A program made the position numbers and the translations under genes. The notes below the pieces were generated by a model. That model ran no database searches, was not told where the DNA came from, and saw only the letters and a program-made list of their open reading frames with translations. A DNA stretch of 64,000 nucleotides from Dyadobacter sp. Leaf189. GTDB lineage: Bacteria; Bacteroidota; Bacteroidia; Cytophagales; Spirosomataceae. Below are positions 34,538-44,534 of the stretch, piece after piece; the stretch's first letter is position 1, and every line of letters starts with the position of its first letter. Location of the stretch: NCBI RefSeq assembly GCF_001424405.1, contig NZ_LMPS01000001.1, forward strand, positions 1,485,999 through 1,549,998. Direction: 5' to 3'.

Positions 34538-35539
34538 TTACCACTTAATTAATGCAGAAGCCCACGTGAACCCGCTTCCGAAAGCAGCCAGACAAATCAG
34601 GTCGCCGCTCTTCAACCTGCCTTCCTCCCAGGCTTCCGATAATGCAATGGGAATGGAGGCGGCGGTGGTGTTACCGAAGCGTTGCAGGTTATTCACTACT
34701 TGCGATTCGCTCAGTCCCAACTGCTGCCGCACATAGTCGCTGATGCGGATATTAGCCTGGTGAGGTACCAGTAAGTCAAGGTCGCTGTGAGTGAGTCCGT
34801 TAGCTTCAAGTGCTTCACCAATTACCTCTCCAAAACGCACAATTGCGTGTTTGAAGACTGCATTTCCATTCATGTAAACATTAAATCCGCCTTCTTCCAG
34901 CATTTCGCTGTTCACAGGTCTTCCCGGCCTGCTGCTTCCTGGGTCGCGGACATAAAGTTCTTCTGCAAATCGCCCGTCTGCGTGCAGGTGTGTAGATAAT
35001 ATACAATGTTGGGGATCGTCGGTTGCCGATACGACGGCCGCACCTGCGCCATCACCAAAAATCACCGCAGTATTGCGCCCGGCGGTACTTTTATCTATCC
35101 ACGAAGACTGGATTTCCGAACCTACCACCAAAGCATTCCTGTACATTCCCGATTTGATAAACTGGTCGGCGATAGAAAGCGCATATACAAATCCCGAGCA
35201 TTGTTCACGAATATCAATGACGGGCTTTCCGTCCATTTTGAGCTCTCGCTGCATTAAAAATGCGGAGCCGGGGAAAAAATAGTCGGGGGTAATAGTTGCG
35301 TAAACGATTACGTCAATCTCATCAGCGCTCATGCCAGCGCGTTCCAGCGCCTGGCGGGAAGCAGCGGCGGCCATGCTGTAATTCGTGTCTTTGCCATATT
35401 CAAAGTAACGGCGCTCGCGAATGCCGGTACGTTCCTGGATCCATTCATCGGATGTTTCCATCCATTGTGTCAGATCATTATTGGTCACGATGTTTTCAGG
35501 AACGTAGTAACCCAAACCTGTAATGCGCGAGAATTTCAT
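34538..35539 (-). CDS. fabH: 3-oxoacyl-ACP synthase III (FabH family)
   Basis: A 333-residue KAS III-type condensing enzyme that starts fatty acid synthesis by joining acetyl-CoA (or a branched acyl-CoA) to malonyl-ACP. The Cys-His-Asn triad is Cys114 (REQCSGFVYAL), His260 (VPHQANIRI) and Asn290 (RFGNTTAAS). It follows pssA by 36 bp on the same strand, a lipid-synthesis neighbourhood. Bacteroidota often carry several FabH paralogues, so this could be a specialised copy; no other fab genes are adjacent. Confidence 0.9.
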   Translation of the reverse strand: MKFSRITGLGYYVPENIVTNNDLTQWMETSDEWIQERTGIRERRYFEYGKDTNYSMAAAASRQALERAGMSADEIDVIVYATITPDYFFPGSAFLMQRELKMDGKPVIDIREQCSGFVYALSIADQFIKSGMYRNALVVGSEIQSSWIDKSTAGRNTAVIFGDGAGAAVVSATDDPQHCILSTHLHADGRFAEELYVRDPGSSRPGRPVNSEMLEEGGFNVYMNGNAVFKHAIVRFGEVIGEALEANGLTHSDLDLLVPHQANIRISDYVRQQLGLSESQVVNNLQRFGNTTAASIPIALSEAWEEGRLKSGDLICLAAFGSGFTWASALIKW

Positions 35540-35575
35540 ATTTGTATTTTGAACAACAAGTTGTCAATGATTTAG

Positions 35576-36280
35576 TCAGGCCTTTTGTCTTCTCAGATTC
35601 TCTGCCAGCGATAATCCGATATAAAGGACGAGTATCAATGGTATTGCAAGGAATTTTAAAGTAACAAGAAGCACGATCGAACTAACTATTAAAAGAAACC
35701 GTGCCTCGTTTCCTTTCCAACCGAAATGTTTGAATTTTAATGCAATCAATGGCAGCTCCATTACCAGCAGGTACGACATTACTACTGTAAGGATCAGGAG
35801 ATTGGTTGTGTTGATGATGATATCTTTCCAGAATTCACTTTCGAACTGAACTATGAATGGCAGCGCGGCGATCAGCATGGCATTGGCCGGGGTAGGTAAG
35901 CCAATGAAGGTATCCGATTGCCTGGTGTCGTTATTGAATTTGGCTAAACGCAATGCCGAGAAAATCGCAATGATAAATGCGGGATAAGCCTTCCAGATCC
36001 CCATCAGGTCGGGAATGCTTTGCATTAACAATTGGTAAACGATGATAGAGGGCAGTAGTCCGAAAGTGACCATATCTGCCAGCGAATCGAGGTCTTTTCC
36101 TATGGCGGAACTCACTTTCAGCAGTCGCGCCAGAAAGCCATCAAAAAAGTCAAAAATCAGCGCCACGCCGACGAGGATGCAGGAGATCAGCAGGTTATTA
36201 TGAAATGCTTCCACCACGCCAACGCAGCCACAAAGAAGGTTTCCGCAAGTGAGTGCATTGGGTATGTTTCGCCTGATCAT
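35576..36280 (-). CDS. pssA: CDP-diacylglycerol--serine O-phosphatidyltransferase
   Basis: A 234-residue integral membrane enzyme making phosphatidylserine, the precursor of phosphatidylethanolamine. The CDP-alcohol phosphotransferase signature D-x2-DG-x2-AR-x8-G-x3-D-x3-D is complete (from FDFFDGFLAR to DLDSLAD, about residues 44-68). Six or more hydrophobic helices are visible. The ATG at 36280 (MIRRNIPNALT) gives the usual N-terminus; the frame extends upstream inside the preceding gene without family match. It lies 16 bp after the metallo-hydrolase gene and 36 bp before fabH. Confidence 0.92.
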   Translation of the reverse strand: MIRRNIPNALTCGNLLCGCVGVVEAFHNNLLISCILVGVALIFDFFDGFLARLLKVSSAIGKDLDSLADMVTFGLLPSIIVYQLLMQSIPDLMGIWKAYPAFIIAIFSALRLAKFNNDTRQSDTFIGLPTPANAMLIAALPFIVQFESEFWKDIIINTTNLLILTVVMSYLLVMELPLIALKFKHFGWKGNEARFLLIVSSIVLLVTLKFLAIPLILVLYIGLSLAENLRRQKA

Positions 36281-36296
36281 GATATCGTCGGGTTTC

Positions 36297-36935
36297 TTAT
36301 CTGAAAAATGGATTGTTCTTTTTCTCAAAACCAACCGTGGTTGCATCCATGTGGCCTGCATAAACGGTATAGTCTTCCGGTAATGTGAAGATTTTGGTAC
36401 GGATGCTTTCCAGCAATGCGGCGTGGTTCCCGCCTGGTAAGTCTGTGCGGCCGATACTGAGCCGGAAGAGCACGTCGCCGCCGATTACAAAACGGTCTTC
36501 GTGACTTACAAATGCAATGTGGCCCGGCGCATGTCCCGGCACAAAAATGATTTCGAGACTGCTGTTACCAAAGCTGAATACTTCTCCTTCTTTGAGGTAA
36601 CCGTCAAGTTCCGGTTCTTCGAATTTGTAAAAGCCGTAATTGGAAGCGTAAGTTTTCACGGCTTTCAGCAGCGATTCGTCGAGCTGGTGCAGTGAAAATG
36701 GAATGTTGTATTTCCGTTTCAATGCAGCTACGCCCAGTACGTGGTCAATGTGTGCGTGGGTGTTAATAATATGTACCGGTTTGAGGTTGCTGGCCTCTAT
36801 AAAACCGGCCAGCTCCTCCACTTCCGACTGTTCATAACAACCCGGATCTATGATAACGGACTCGCCGGTTTCATCATAAAGCAGGTAAGTATTCTCGGAA
36901 AATGGGTTGAATGTAAAATCTTTTACGCGAATCAT
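36297..36935 (-). CDS. MBL-fold metallo-hydrolase (glyoxalase II-like)
   Basis: A 212-residue metallo-beta-lactamase-fold hydrolase. The metal motif is THAHIDHVLG (H-x-H-x-D-H), with further ligands in PGHAPGHIAFV and the C-terminal YAGHMDATTVGFEK. It resembles short glyoxalase II-like thioester hydrolases that lack the substrate-binding C-terminal domain of true GloB, so the natural substrate is open. It is the first gene of a probable operon with pssA and fabH. Confidence 0.87.
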   Translation of the reverse strand: MIRVKDFTFNPFSENTYLLYDETGESVIIDPGCYEQSEVEELAGFIEASNLKPVHIINTHAHIDHVLGVAALKRKYNIPFSLHQLDESLLKAVKTYASNYGFYKFEEPELDGYLKEGEVFSFGNSSLEIIFVPGHAPGHIAFVSHEDRFVIGGDVLFRLSIGRTDLPGGNHAALLESIRTKIFTLPEDYTVYAGHMDATTVGFEKKNNPFFR

Positions 36936-37027
36936 TAAAGTCAGATTTACTGCATTTGACGCAGGGGCGAAGTTACAAAAGACTTTGTAAACAGCCCCGC
37001 GGCGTTGACGTAATAAGACCTAAAAGA

Positions 37028-37066
37028 AAAATGCCACAATGCAAGACCCTCGCATTGTGGCATTTT
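37028..37066 (-). terminator. Terminator downstream of the lipoprotein gene at 37 kb
   Basis: A 15-bp perfect stem (AAAATGCCACAATGC and its complement) with a 9-nt loop, followed on the minus strand by a T-rich run. It lies 14 bp past the lipoprotein stop and insulates the downstream operon. Confidence 0.85.
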
Positions 37067-37080
37067 GGTGCTTTGCTTAA

Positions 37081-37791
37081 TTAATCCGCCTTTACTTCCT
37101 GCAAAGTGGCTATAATGCGGTTGTAGTACAATCTGGTAGTTCCCTCGTAGCCCGAATCCGTACCAACGAAAAGCCAGATCTCTCCATTTGGATTGGCTTT
37201 GACGATGAACGGTTTGTCTGCATTCGACTTGTCGATGAGCGTGTATTTCACTTGATCTGTTCCATTTGCCACATCTCCCAGCACCAACACATCCGCACCT
37301 CCCTGCGACTGCTGCCCTTTATCCAGGTTAAACTCGTACTCGGTACCTTTCAGGATGGTCCTCGGTTCTGTACCGGATGCGCCTACCTTTACATAAACCG
37401 AATTGGCGGGCGACCCCCCGATTCCTACACTGCCGTTTGCTGCATTGGTTCCCAGGTTGATATCAAAGACAGTCTCGTAAGTTTTACCCGGAACAAGGCC
37501 GGTTACCTTTTTCTTTAGGTACATAAAAACATCGTCGCTGCGGTTTGTGCTTTGAATCATAAAAGCTTGCTGAGAGCTATCGAGTCCCTTCGGTAAGGAG
37601 GTTACACCGGCAGCTAATTTCAAGATCGAAGTGTCAGTTTTGGTGGAATAATCGGAGAATTCAGCCACCCAGCCTTCCTCTCCTGTCTCAAAATTGGAAT
37701 TCACTGTTGTAATTGCATCCAAACCGTCATCATTGCAGGCAGCCATCGCCAATGTGAAAAGTACACCTGCTGCTGCGATCCATTTTTTCAT
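37081..37791 (-). CDS. Hypothetical lipoprotein with predicted beta-sandwich
   Basis: A 236-residue lipoprotein; the signal ends at the lipobox AMAAC with Cys18, followed by acidic NDD, typical for surface or periplasmic lipoproteins of this phylum. The mature part is rich in beta strands (TVNSNFETGEEGWVAEFSDY, VPGKTYETVFDINLG), resembling carbohydrate-binding-like sandwiches, but I cannot assign a family. The ATG at 37791 is chosen because it begins the signal peptide. It stands alone, with a strong terminator after it. Confidence 0.78.
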   Translation of the reverse strand: MKKWIAAAGVLFTLAMAACNDDGLDAITTVNSNFETGEEGWVAEFSDYSTKTDTSILKLAAGVTSLPKGLDSSQQAFMIQSTNRSDDVFMYLKKKVTGLVPGKTYETVFDINLGTNAANGSVGIGGSPANSVYVKVGASGTEPRTILKGTEYEFNLDKGQQSQGGADVLVLGDVANGTDQVKYTLIDKSNADKPFIVKANPNGEIWLFVGTDSGYEGTTRLYYNRIIATLQEVKAD

Positions 37792-37896
37792 GGTACAAAC
37801 TATTTTATTGATAAGGTAAATAATGCGTTGTTTCTTCCAAGAGGCAAATTCCGGCTGCAAGGTTGGAAACGGCACTGCTTTAAAATGGCTTTACAC

Positions 37897-38601
37897 TTAC
37901 CCGATTGAAAATATAACGGGCCGCTTGTGCAGGTCAGGTTTATTCGATTTCCAGTTCCTGACGGGCATTGTTTTCAAAAATTCGGTAGCTGCAGTGATGT
38001 CGGCTGCGATGCTGAGCATTGTATCCGGCTGGCAGGTTTCCAGCAGTGTGTCAAGCAACTGGTTATTCCTGAAAGGAGTTTCCATAAACAGCTGCGTCTG
38101 CTGTCGCTGCCGGCTTTCCCTTTCCAGCGTTTGTATCATTTTCTTACGCTGTACCTTGTCGATCGGCAGGTAACCATGAAATGCGAACGATTGTCCGCTC
38201 AGCCCCGAGGCCATAAGCGCCAGCAAAATGGAAGACGGACCTACCAGCGGCACCACCTGAATGCCCAGCTGATGTGCAAGATTCACCGCAACGGCACCGG
38301 GATCAGCAATACCGGGGCAGCCTGCTTCGGATATTACACCCGCATCGCGGGTCAGCCTTTTCAATGCATCATAAGTTTCGGCCTCAGGAGTGTCTTTGTT
38401 CAGTTCGATAAATGTGAGCTCGTCAATCACTTTCCCGAGTCGCAGACTGCTGATGAAGCGCCTGGCGGTACGCACATTCTCCACAAAAAAAATATCCAGC
38501 GATTCAATAGCCGAAATCACCCCCGGACTGAGTACCTGATCTTGTGTATCATCAGCCAGGACGGTGGGTATCATGAAAAGCTTTAAGGCAGTTTTATGCA
38601 T
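37897..38601 (-). CDS. SAM-dependent methyltransferase, RsmI-like paralogue
   Basis: A 234-residue tetrapyrrole-methylase-fold protein related to RsmI, the 16S rRNA C1402 2'-O-methyltransferase. Matching segments are LFMIPTVLADDT, VENVRTARRF, ISEAGCPGIADPG (the RsmI-type loop), VPLVGPSSILLALMASG and FMETPFRNNQLL. It lacks the longer C-terminus of canonical RsmI (about 280 residues) and belongs to the shorter Bacteroidota group, so the RNA target is not assured. It is divergent from the small lipoprotein gene. Confidence 0.83.
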   Translation of the reverse strand: MHKTALKLFMIPTVLADDTQDQVLSPGVISAIESLDIFFVENVRTARRFISSLRLGKVIDELTFIELNKDTPEAETYDALKRLTRDAGVISEAGCPGIADPGAVAVNLAHQLGIQVVPLVGPSSILLALMASGLSGQSFAFHGYLPIDKVQRKKMIQTLERESRQRQQTQLFMETPFRNNQLLDTLLETCQPDTMLSIAADITAATEFLKTMPVRNWKSNKPDLHKRPVIFSIG

Positions 38602-38677
38602 TGAAATTGTAGTTATTGCTTGTTTCCAACCAATCCGGGGCTATTTGCATCCTAAGGTTTATACAAACTTAATCACT

Positions 38678-39112
38678 ATGAAAAGGCTTTTATACTTCAC
38701 ACTATTTCTTACGGTTCTTATTTCCTGTAAAAAAGACAGCATGGACGCGGCCATGAATGGAATTGCTGTTGCAAGCCCGATCGCCGGTAAGTGGCGCCTG
38801 AGCCAGATTGAACGCGCTTCTGTAGACAACAGGAACGAATGGGAATACGTTGCTGCTTCTCAGATCGATACCATTGGTTTTCGTGAAGATGGGGTTGTTC
38901 TGCAAGCCGACGGCCTCCCGATGTGCTGTGCGCCCAAATCCCTTATTATTAATGGCGTGTTGATGGATATCAAGCCTCAATATCCGATTCCTGCAAACGG
39001 ACTTTGCGCAACTGTCAACTGTGTTTATTGTCCGGTATGGGAAATCACAGTTACCAACAACGAACTGATCGTATCTTCCTGCCTCAAACAACGCCGGAAA
39101 TACATCAGATAG
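38678..39112 (+). CDS. Small cysteine-rich hypothetical lipoprotein
   Basis: A 144-residue lipoprotein with signal and lipobox TVLISC (Cys17). The mature part resembles a lipocalin-like small barrel start (AGKWRLSQIERASVDN) and contains an unusual group of cysteines: PMCCAPKS, GLCATVNCVYCPVW and SSCLKQ. These could form disulfides or bind a metal. The ATG at 38678 fits the signal peptide. Its last 8 bp overlap the convergent hydrolase gene. I do not recognise the family. Confidence 0.72.
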   Translation: MKRLLYFTLFLTVLISCKKDSMDAAMNGIAVASPIAGKWRLSQIERASVDNRNEWEYVAASQIDTIGFREDGVVLQADGLPMCCAPKSLIINGVLMDIKPQYPIPANGLCATVNCVYCPVWEITVTNNELIVSSCLKQRRKYIR

Positions 39113-39881
39113 CCTCGTCGAAAAAGCCTGTAACAGCTGCAACGAATTCTTTCGGTTTTTCTGCCTGCACCCAATGGCCAGCGTCTGCAATGGTTTCAAA
39201 CCTGGCATCGGGAAACATTTCCTGTATTTCCGCAAAATCCTCGTCTTTAATATAATTAGACTTTTCGCCACGTATAAAGAGCACTGGGCCAGGAATGGGT
39301 GTCTCGTATGTGATCTCCTGACCTACATTGGCCATATCCGTTGTGAGCAGCGGCAGGTTAAAACGCCACGCAAAGCCGCCTTCATCCTTTCTGTACAGGT
39401 TTTTGAGTAAAAACTGGCGCACTGCCAGTATCGGCTCATATTCCCTTAACAGCTCATCAGCCTCGTTCCGGCTTTCTATCTTATCAAGGGGAATCGCATT
39501 CAAGCCTTCCAATATCCTGGCGTGGTGAATAGGGTAACCTTTCGGGCCGATATCAACCACAACCAGCGCCTCGTAAGTGCCCGGGTAGGTTACGGCATAT
39601 TGCATCACCGTTTTGCCGCCCATTGAATGTCCGATCAGGATTGGGTTCTCTAAATGATGTTCTGCTATAAATTCCTTTAAGTCTGCTGCGAAAGTGTGAA
39701 AGTCAAGCGGTCCCGCGTGTGGGGAGCGGCCGTGATTTCGCTGATCGACCAGGTATACGCGGTATCCCAGCTCCGCAATCGTCTTGCTGATTCCGGACCA
39801 GTTATCGAGCAGGCCGAAAACGCCGTGAAGTATAATGACCGGCTTGCCGTGTTTACCTACCTGTTTAAAATTGAGCTGCAT
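39105..39881 (-). CDS. Alpha/beta hydrolase (YbfF-like esterase)
   Basis: A 258-residue alpha/beta hydrolase. The oxyanion segment is LHGVFGLLDNW, the nucleophile Ser86 sits in LIGHSMGGK, and the catalytic His is in DAGHWVQAEKP near the C-terminus, with the acid probably in the preceding loop. It resembles YbfF-type small esterases. Cytosolic, with no operon partner visible; natural substrate unknown. Confidence 0.88.
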   Translation of the reverse strand: MQLNFKQVGKHGKPVIILHGVFGLLDNWSGISKTIAELGYRVYLVDQRNHGRSPHAGPLDFHTFAADLKEFIAEHHLENPILIGHSMGGKTVMQYAVTYPGTYEALVVVDIGPKGYPIHHARILEGLNAIPLDKIESRNEADELLREYEPILAVRQFLLKNLYRKDEGGFAWRFNLPLLTTDMANVGQEITYETPIPGPVLFIRGEKSNYIKDEDFAEIQEMFPDARFETIADAGHWVQAEKPKEFVAAVTGFFDEAI

Positions 39882-40228
39882 GATATGAGTTGAATGAAAT
39901 TTAATAATACGATAATATTGGAATTTTTGCCCGCAGGCGCCTCCATTTAAAAAAGTTTTAAAATTACCGAAACCGGTAAATAATCGGCTGAATACGGTAA
40001 TGCTGCTGATAAAGGATTTTTAACGATTTGATAACTTGTAAAATATTGAAGTATTGGTACACTATTCTGCATTATTCCAATAGATCAGTTAGTTACGTAT
40101 ATTAGTATTGTATTTTAGTAGGATTAACGTTTTTGTTTCTAAAATAAAAATCTTATTATTTTGCGGTAAATGATCACTCATCGCTATCGATGATGCCCCC
40201 ATTTATACAAACCAAATCACCAACTTTT
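39882..40228. promoter_or_regulatory. 347-bp AT-rich gap upstream of the TonB-dependent receptor
   Basis: No gene is visible here. An inverted repeat TTACCG-aaac-CGGTAA (39964-39979) is followed by a further CGGTAA (40005 region). Near the receptor, TTTG (40132-40135), a 21-bp spacer and TATTTTG (40157-40163) form a plausible but imperfect Bacteroidota promoter, with a leader of roughly 60 nt. The rest is AT-rich with no other pattern I can support. Confidence 0.4.
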
Positions 40229-43200
40229 ATGAACGGGAAAAGTTTACTTTTCAAGGCAGCGTGTTGTGCGCTGGTTACTCTTCTATTAACCATTTTCGGG
40301 CCGGATGTTTCTGCCCAGGTAACTTCATCAGCAATCACCGGCCGGGTTACAGACACAAAAGGTGACGCGCTTCCAGGTGCAACCGTTGTGGCGATTCACA
40401 CGCCTTCCGGTACAAGGTACGGATCTGTTACTAACGAACAGGGTCTGTACACGATTCCGGCAGTTCGGGTAGGCGGGCCTTACTCAGTGACTGTCTCGTT
40501 CGTCGGCTTCAGCGACAAATCTCAGGAAAATATCTTCGCAAACCTGGGAACAGCGGCAAATGTTAACTTCGATCTGCAGGACGGCTCTACAGACCTGAAC
40601 GAAGTAGTTGTGACAGGAGCAGGAAGTGACATTTTCAGTTCTGATCGTACTGGTGCAGCTACAACCTTTAACAAAGGATTGCTGGGCAGCCTGCCTACTT
40701 TGGGAAGAACGCTGAATGACATTACCAAATACATTGCTTACGGCAATGGCCGCTCATTCGGTGGGCAGGACAGCCGTTATAATAACTTCACCATTGACGG
40801 ATCGGTTTTCAACAACGGTTTTGGATTGGGTAACGAGGCAGCAGCAGGTGGCCGGACAGGTTCTTCTGCAATCTCGCTGGACGCGATCGAAGAGGTTCAG
40901 ATCAACATCGCGCCTTTTGACATTCGCCAGTCAGGTTTTGCGGGTGCAGGTATCAATGCGGTAACCCGCTCGGGAACAAACGAATTTTCAGGATCGGTTT
41001 TCCATTTCTTCAAAAACAAAAGTCTTGCAGGTGATAAGACTTACGGAAGCAAGATCAATGTAACTGAGTTCAATGAAAAAACGACCGGTTTCCGTTTTGG
41101 CGGCCCGATCATTAAAAACAAACTTTTCTTCTTTGTAAACGGGGAGTTTGTAAAACGTTCGAGTCCTGCATTGGATTTCGTTTTAAACCGCGGTCAGTCG
41201 GGTGACAACGTGTCCCGTACTACTGCTGCCGATCTGGAAGATCTGGGTGCTTTCATGAGAGATAAGTTCCAGTATGATATCGGTGCGATTGACGGTTTTA
41301 ATAACGAGAACAAGAGTAACAAGTTTCTTGCCCGCATTGACTACAACATCAGCGACGCGCACAAACTGACAGTTCGTTACTCACACCACGATTCTGATTC
41401 TGACGTGTTGATCAGCCAGAGCAACAGTAGTAACACAGCTGGTTTCGGTAACCGTACCAACTCACTTTCTGCTATTTCTCCTCAGAATACAGGCTACATT
41501 ATCCAGGATAATACACGTTCTTTTGTAGCTGAACTGAACTCGAACTTCGGTGGGAAATTTGCAAATAACCTGATCGGTACATTCAACAAGCAGATCGAGG
41601 ACAGAAAGTATAAAGCGCCGATTTTCCCGACTATTGAAATCCAGAAAGACGGATCTACTTACACTACAATTGGTTCTGATCCATTTACACCAAACAACAA
41701 ACTGGATTACTCCACGCTGAACATTACAGACAACCTGACTTATTTTGCAGGAAAGCACACGCTTACAGCCGGCGCTTCTTACGAGTATTTCAAGTCGAAT
41801 AACCTGTTCTTCCCGACTTCAAACGGAGTTTATGTTTTCAGGTCTATCGCGGATTTCAAAAATGCGGCTAACGCATACCTGGCTAACCCGAATCTGACTG
41901 TTGCACCGGATACATTGGTTCGTTTCAACTATCGTTATTCATTGCTTCCAGGCGGCGCTGCACCTTGGCAGGAGTTCAAAACGCAAACGATCAGTTTGTA
42001 TGTTCAGGATGAATACCAGGTTACGCCTAACTTGAAAGTGACGGCAGGTCTTCGTGGCGATTATATCACAATCCCGAACACTTCAAAGCAATATTACAAT
42101 GCAGAAGTAGCAGGTATCGAATTCAAGGATCCTGCTGGCGAGCCTTACAATGTTAACACGGGTAATGTTCCAAAAGCACGCATTTACCTGTCTCCACGTA
42201 TCGGTTTCAACTGGGACGTAAAAGGAAATCGTACCACCCAGGTTCGCGGTGGAACAGGTCTGTTCCTGTCCAGAATTCCTTACGTTTTGATTTCAAACCA
42301 ATTGGGTAACAATGGTGTGAACTCTGCGACAGTTGCCGGAAACAACACGACAGCTTATCCATTTACATTGGATCCGTCACGTTACAACCCGACAACATCG
42401 GCTCCTTTGCGTGGCTACCAGGTGAATGCATCTGACGAAAACCTGAAATTCCCTCAGGTTTGGAAAAGCAACATCGGTATCGATCAGCAACTGGGCTGGG
42501 GTGTTGTAGCGACTGTGGAAGGTATTTTTAACAAAAACTACAATGCACTCCGCTATATTGACGTGAACCTGAAAGCGCCTACTGCACAGTTTGCAGGTGT
42601 TGATAACCGCGACCGCTTCCCGGCTTCTGGCTTGTCTGGCAATGCAGTTAACCCTGCCCGCCTCGTGAACACGACGGTTTCAAACGTGTACGTTTTGACC
42701 AACACCAACAAAGGTTATTCTTACTCGATCACTGGTAAACTTGAAAAAGCAGCAACACGCGGCTTCGGTGGAATGATCGGTTATACTTACGGACAAGCGA
42801 AAGACATTGCTTCGGTATCCAGTACAGTGGAAGGTAACGTACCGGGTATTAATGGCTTGAACTACCTGGATCTTGCATGGTCGGGTAACGATTTGCGTCA
42901 CCGTTTTGTAGGATATGTAAGCTACCGTAAAGAGTATGGTGGTAAATTCGGCGGCGCTACCATGTTTACATTGGGTGGTGTTTCTAACAGTGGCACGAAG
43001 CTTTCTTACATCAGTTCAACGGATTTGAATGGTGACGGTCAGAACAATGACTTGCTTTATGTTCCAAACAGTGCTTCGGAAATCAGATTCTCTACGCTGA
43101 CTACAACTGTTAACGGGAAAACTTACACATTCTCGCCTGAGCAGCAAGCACAAGCTTTCCAGCAATATGTTGACAATCACCCATATTTGTCAAAAAGAAA

Positions 43201-43579
43201 AGGACAATACACAGAGCGTAATGGCGGTGCTTATCCTTGGCTGACTAGATTTGACTTCACAGTTGAGCAGGATTTCTTCGTGAAAGTAGGAGCGAAAAAC
43301 AAGAAGAACATCATTCGCCTGAGAGCTGATATTTTCAATGTCGGTAACCTGATTAACAACAAATGGGGTGTAGGAAACCAGGTGACTGTTTCTTCAAACA
43401 GCACACAATCCAACCCGCTTAACTTCGCCAGTGTTTCAGCAGACGGAGTTCCTTCTTACAGAATGGGAACGCAGGTTGTAAATGGCGAGACTGTCCTGGT
43501 TCGCGACGCTTTCGTGAAAGGTCGTACGATCAATGACGTTTGGCAGGCACAGGTTGGTATCCGTTATATCTTCAACTAA
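40229..43579 (+). CDS. Oar-like TonB-dependent outer-membrane receptor
   Basis: A 1116-residue outer-membrane receptor. The signal peptide (1-31, ending VSAQ) is followed by a carboxypeptidase-regulatory-like domain (about 36-115, [16 protein letters not shown]), a plug domain (about 120-240, with GADIFSSDR-like and [13 protein letters not shown] segments) and a 22-strand barrel ending IRYIFN, the aromatic C-terminal signal for barrel assembly. The shape is that of Oar/OmpA-related TonB-dependent proteins rather than a SusC, and no SusD follows. The ligand is unknown; some Oar proteins move signalling peptides or adhesins rather than sugars. The ATG at 40229 is chosen for the signal peptide. 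Confidence 0.9.
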   Translation: MNGKSLLFKAACCALVTLLLTIFGPDVSAQVTSSAITGRVTDTKGDALPGATVVAIHTPSGTRYGSVTNEQGLYTIPAVRVGGPYSVTVSFVGFSDKSQENIFANLGTAANVNFDLQDGSTDLNEVVVTGAGSDIFSSDRTGAATTFNKGLLGSLPTLGRTLNDITKYIAYGNGRSFGGQDSRYNNFTIDGSVFNNGFGLGNEAAAGGRTGSSAISLDAIEEVQINIAPFDIRQSGFAGAGINAVTRSGTNEFSGSVFHFFKNKSLAGDKTYGSKINVTEFNEKTTGFRFGGPIIKNKLFFFVNGEFVKRSSPALDFVLNRGQSGDNVSRTTAADLEDLGAFMRDKFQYDIGAIDGFNNENKSNKFLARIDYNISDAHKLTVRYSHHDSDSDVLISQSNSSNTAGFGNRTNSLSAISPQNTGYIIQDNTRSFVAELNSNFGGKFANNLIGTFNKQIEDRKYKAPIFPTIEIQKDGSTYTTIGSDPFTPNNKLDYSTLNITDNLTYFAGKHTLTAGASYEYFKSNNLFFPTSNGVYVFRSIADFKNAANAYLANPNLTVAPDTLVRFNYRYSLLPGGAAPWQEFKTQTISLYVQDEYQVTPNLKVTAGLRGDYITIPNTSKQYYNAEVAGIEFKDPAGEPYNVNTGNVPKARIYLSPRIGFNWDVKGNRTTQVRGGTGLFLSRIPYVLISNQLGNNGVNSATVAGNNTTAYPFTLDPSRYNPTTSAPLRGYQVNASDENLKFPQVWKSNIGIDQQLGWGVVATVEGIFNKNYNALRYIDVNLKAPTAQFAGVDNRDRFPASGLSGNAVNPARLVNTTVSNVYVLTNTNKGYSYSITGKLEKAATRGFGGMIGYTYGQAKDIASVSSTVEGNVPGINGLNYLDLAWSGNDLRHRFVGYVSYRKEYGGKFGGATMFTLGGVSNSGTKLSYISSTDLNGDGQNNDLLYVPNSASEIRFSTLTTTVNGKTYTFSPEQQAQAFQQYVDNHPYLSKRKGQYTERNGGAYPWLTRFDFTVEQDFFVKVGAKNKKNIIRLRADIFNVGNLINNKWGVGNQVTVSSNSTQSNPLNFASVSADGVPSYRMGTQVVNGETVLVRDAFVKGRTINDVWQAQVGIRYIFN

Positions 43580-43603
43580 GCAGAAATCTGCTGGTTAGCA
43601 AGC

Positions 43604-43637
43604 GAGCCCGGTCATTTGGCCGGGCTCTTTGTTTTTA
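43604..43637 (+). terminator. Terminator of the receptor gene
   Basis: An 8-bp GC-rich stem (GAGCCCGG/CCGGGCTC) with an 8-nt loop, followed by TTTGTTTTTATT on the plus strand. There is no T-run on the minus strand, so it serves the receptor gene only. Confidence 0.8.
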
Positions 43638-44522
43638 TTCCTTTTTGTAAAATATACTTTGTACCAGCACCGGATTGTCGGTGCAGATGATATCCGGCCC
43701 GCCACTCTCCCAGAGCTTCTGGTACATTGGCCGCGACGCGCTTGCCTGGAGTGTATCTATATTGCCATTGGTACCCAGCGACGATACGACATTCAGGTTA
43801 TGTATTTTGTCGTAAAATGGCTTATCCTGCAAATCCCGCGGGGTTAATGCAACCAGCTTTTCCATCGGCAAGCCTGATCTGGTGACTGCTTCAATGTGAT
43901 CATTACTGTTAAATCCGACAGCCAGCATCATATCCGGCGCAAGCTGGTGCGCTTGTTTTGCCTCTGCCAGCGAGTAGCAAATCAGCACCGACTTATTTGC
44001 ATTACCTGTCGCTTTCAGCATTTCAATGGTTTTGGGTAAACTGGTTTCCGGCTTTTTATCGACAATCAGTACCAGGTTTTTGTCTTTGCTCCAATCCAGC
44101 ACGTGCTGTAATGTAGGTATACCATGCTCCGTGATGGTACCCTGGCTGTCTTTCAATTTCAATTTGCTTACCTCTTTCCATTTCTTCTTATCCAGCAGCC
44201 CTTTTCCATTGGTGCGGGTTTCGAGTTCGTTATCATGTGAAATGACGAGGAGGCTATCTGCCGTCATTCTTACATCAAATTCAAGTAAAACGCAGGGGAC
44301 CTGCTTGTAGGTCCTTTCAAAAGTGGCCAGACTATTGCCTGGGAAACCGTCTTCGGTACCGCCCTGGTGCGCCATGATCATGGGAGTGGTGCGGCCGGAG
44401 GGTTTCAGGTAGCTTTGCAGCGCGTTAGGGGTGTCAAACTTGCATTCGCCTGTTTGTGCATAACTATACATCGGAATGGCGCCTAGCAGCATTGCAATTC
44501 CGTTTTTGACTATTGAGTTCAT
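43635..44522 (-). CDS. Glycerophosphodiester phosphodiesterase, exported
   Basis: A 295-residue GDPD-family protein with a signal peptide (1-22). Active-site features are MAHQGGTEDGFPGNS, EFDVRMTADS and SHDNEL, matching the HR-E-x-D-H pattern, although the first motif has HQG rather than the usual HRG. It would hydrolyse glycerophosphodiesters to glycerol-3-phosphate in the periplasm. It starts 12 bp after the patatin-like gene on the same strand; that enzyme can generate its substrate by deacylating phospholipids. Confidence 0.85.
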   Translation of the reverse strand: MNSIVKNGIAMLLGAIPMYSYAQTGECKFDTPNALQSYLKPSGRTTPMIMAHQGGTEDGFPGNSLATFERTYKQVPCVLLEFDVRMTADSLLVISHDNELETRTNGKGLLDKKKWKEVSKLKLKDSQGTITEHGIPTLQHVLDWSKDKNLVLIVDKKPETSLPKTIEMLKATGNANKSVLICYSLAEAKQAHQLAPDMMLAVGFNSNDHIEAVTRSGLPMEKLVALTPRDLQDKPFYDKIHNLNVVSSLGTNGNIDTLQASASRPMYQKLWESGGPDIICTDNPVLVQSIFYKKE

Positions 44523-44534
44523 GAGATTGGAAGT

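Noticed and set aside
40229..43579. SusC-type receptor of a polysaccharide utilisation locus
   Set aside because: No SusD gene or glycoside hydrolase follows; the protein resembles the Oar type and the next gene is a convergent GDPD.
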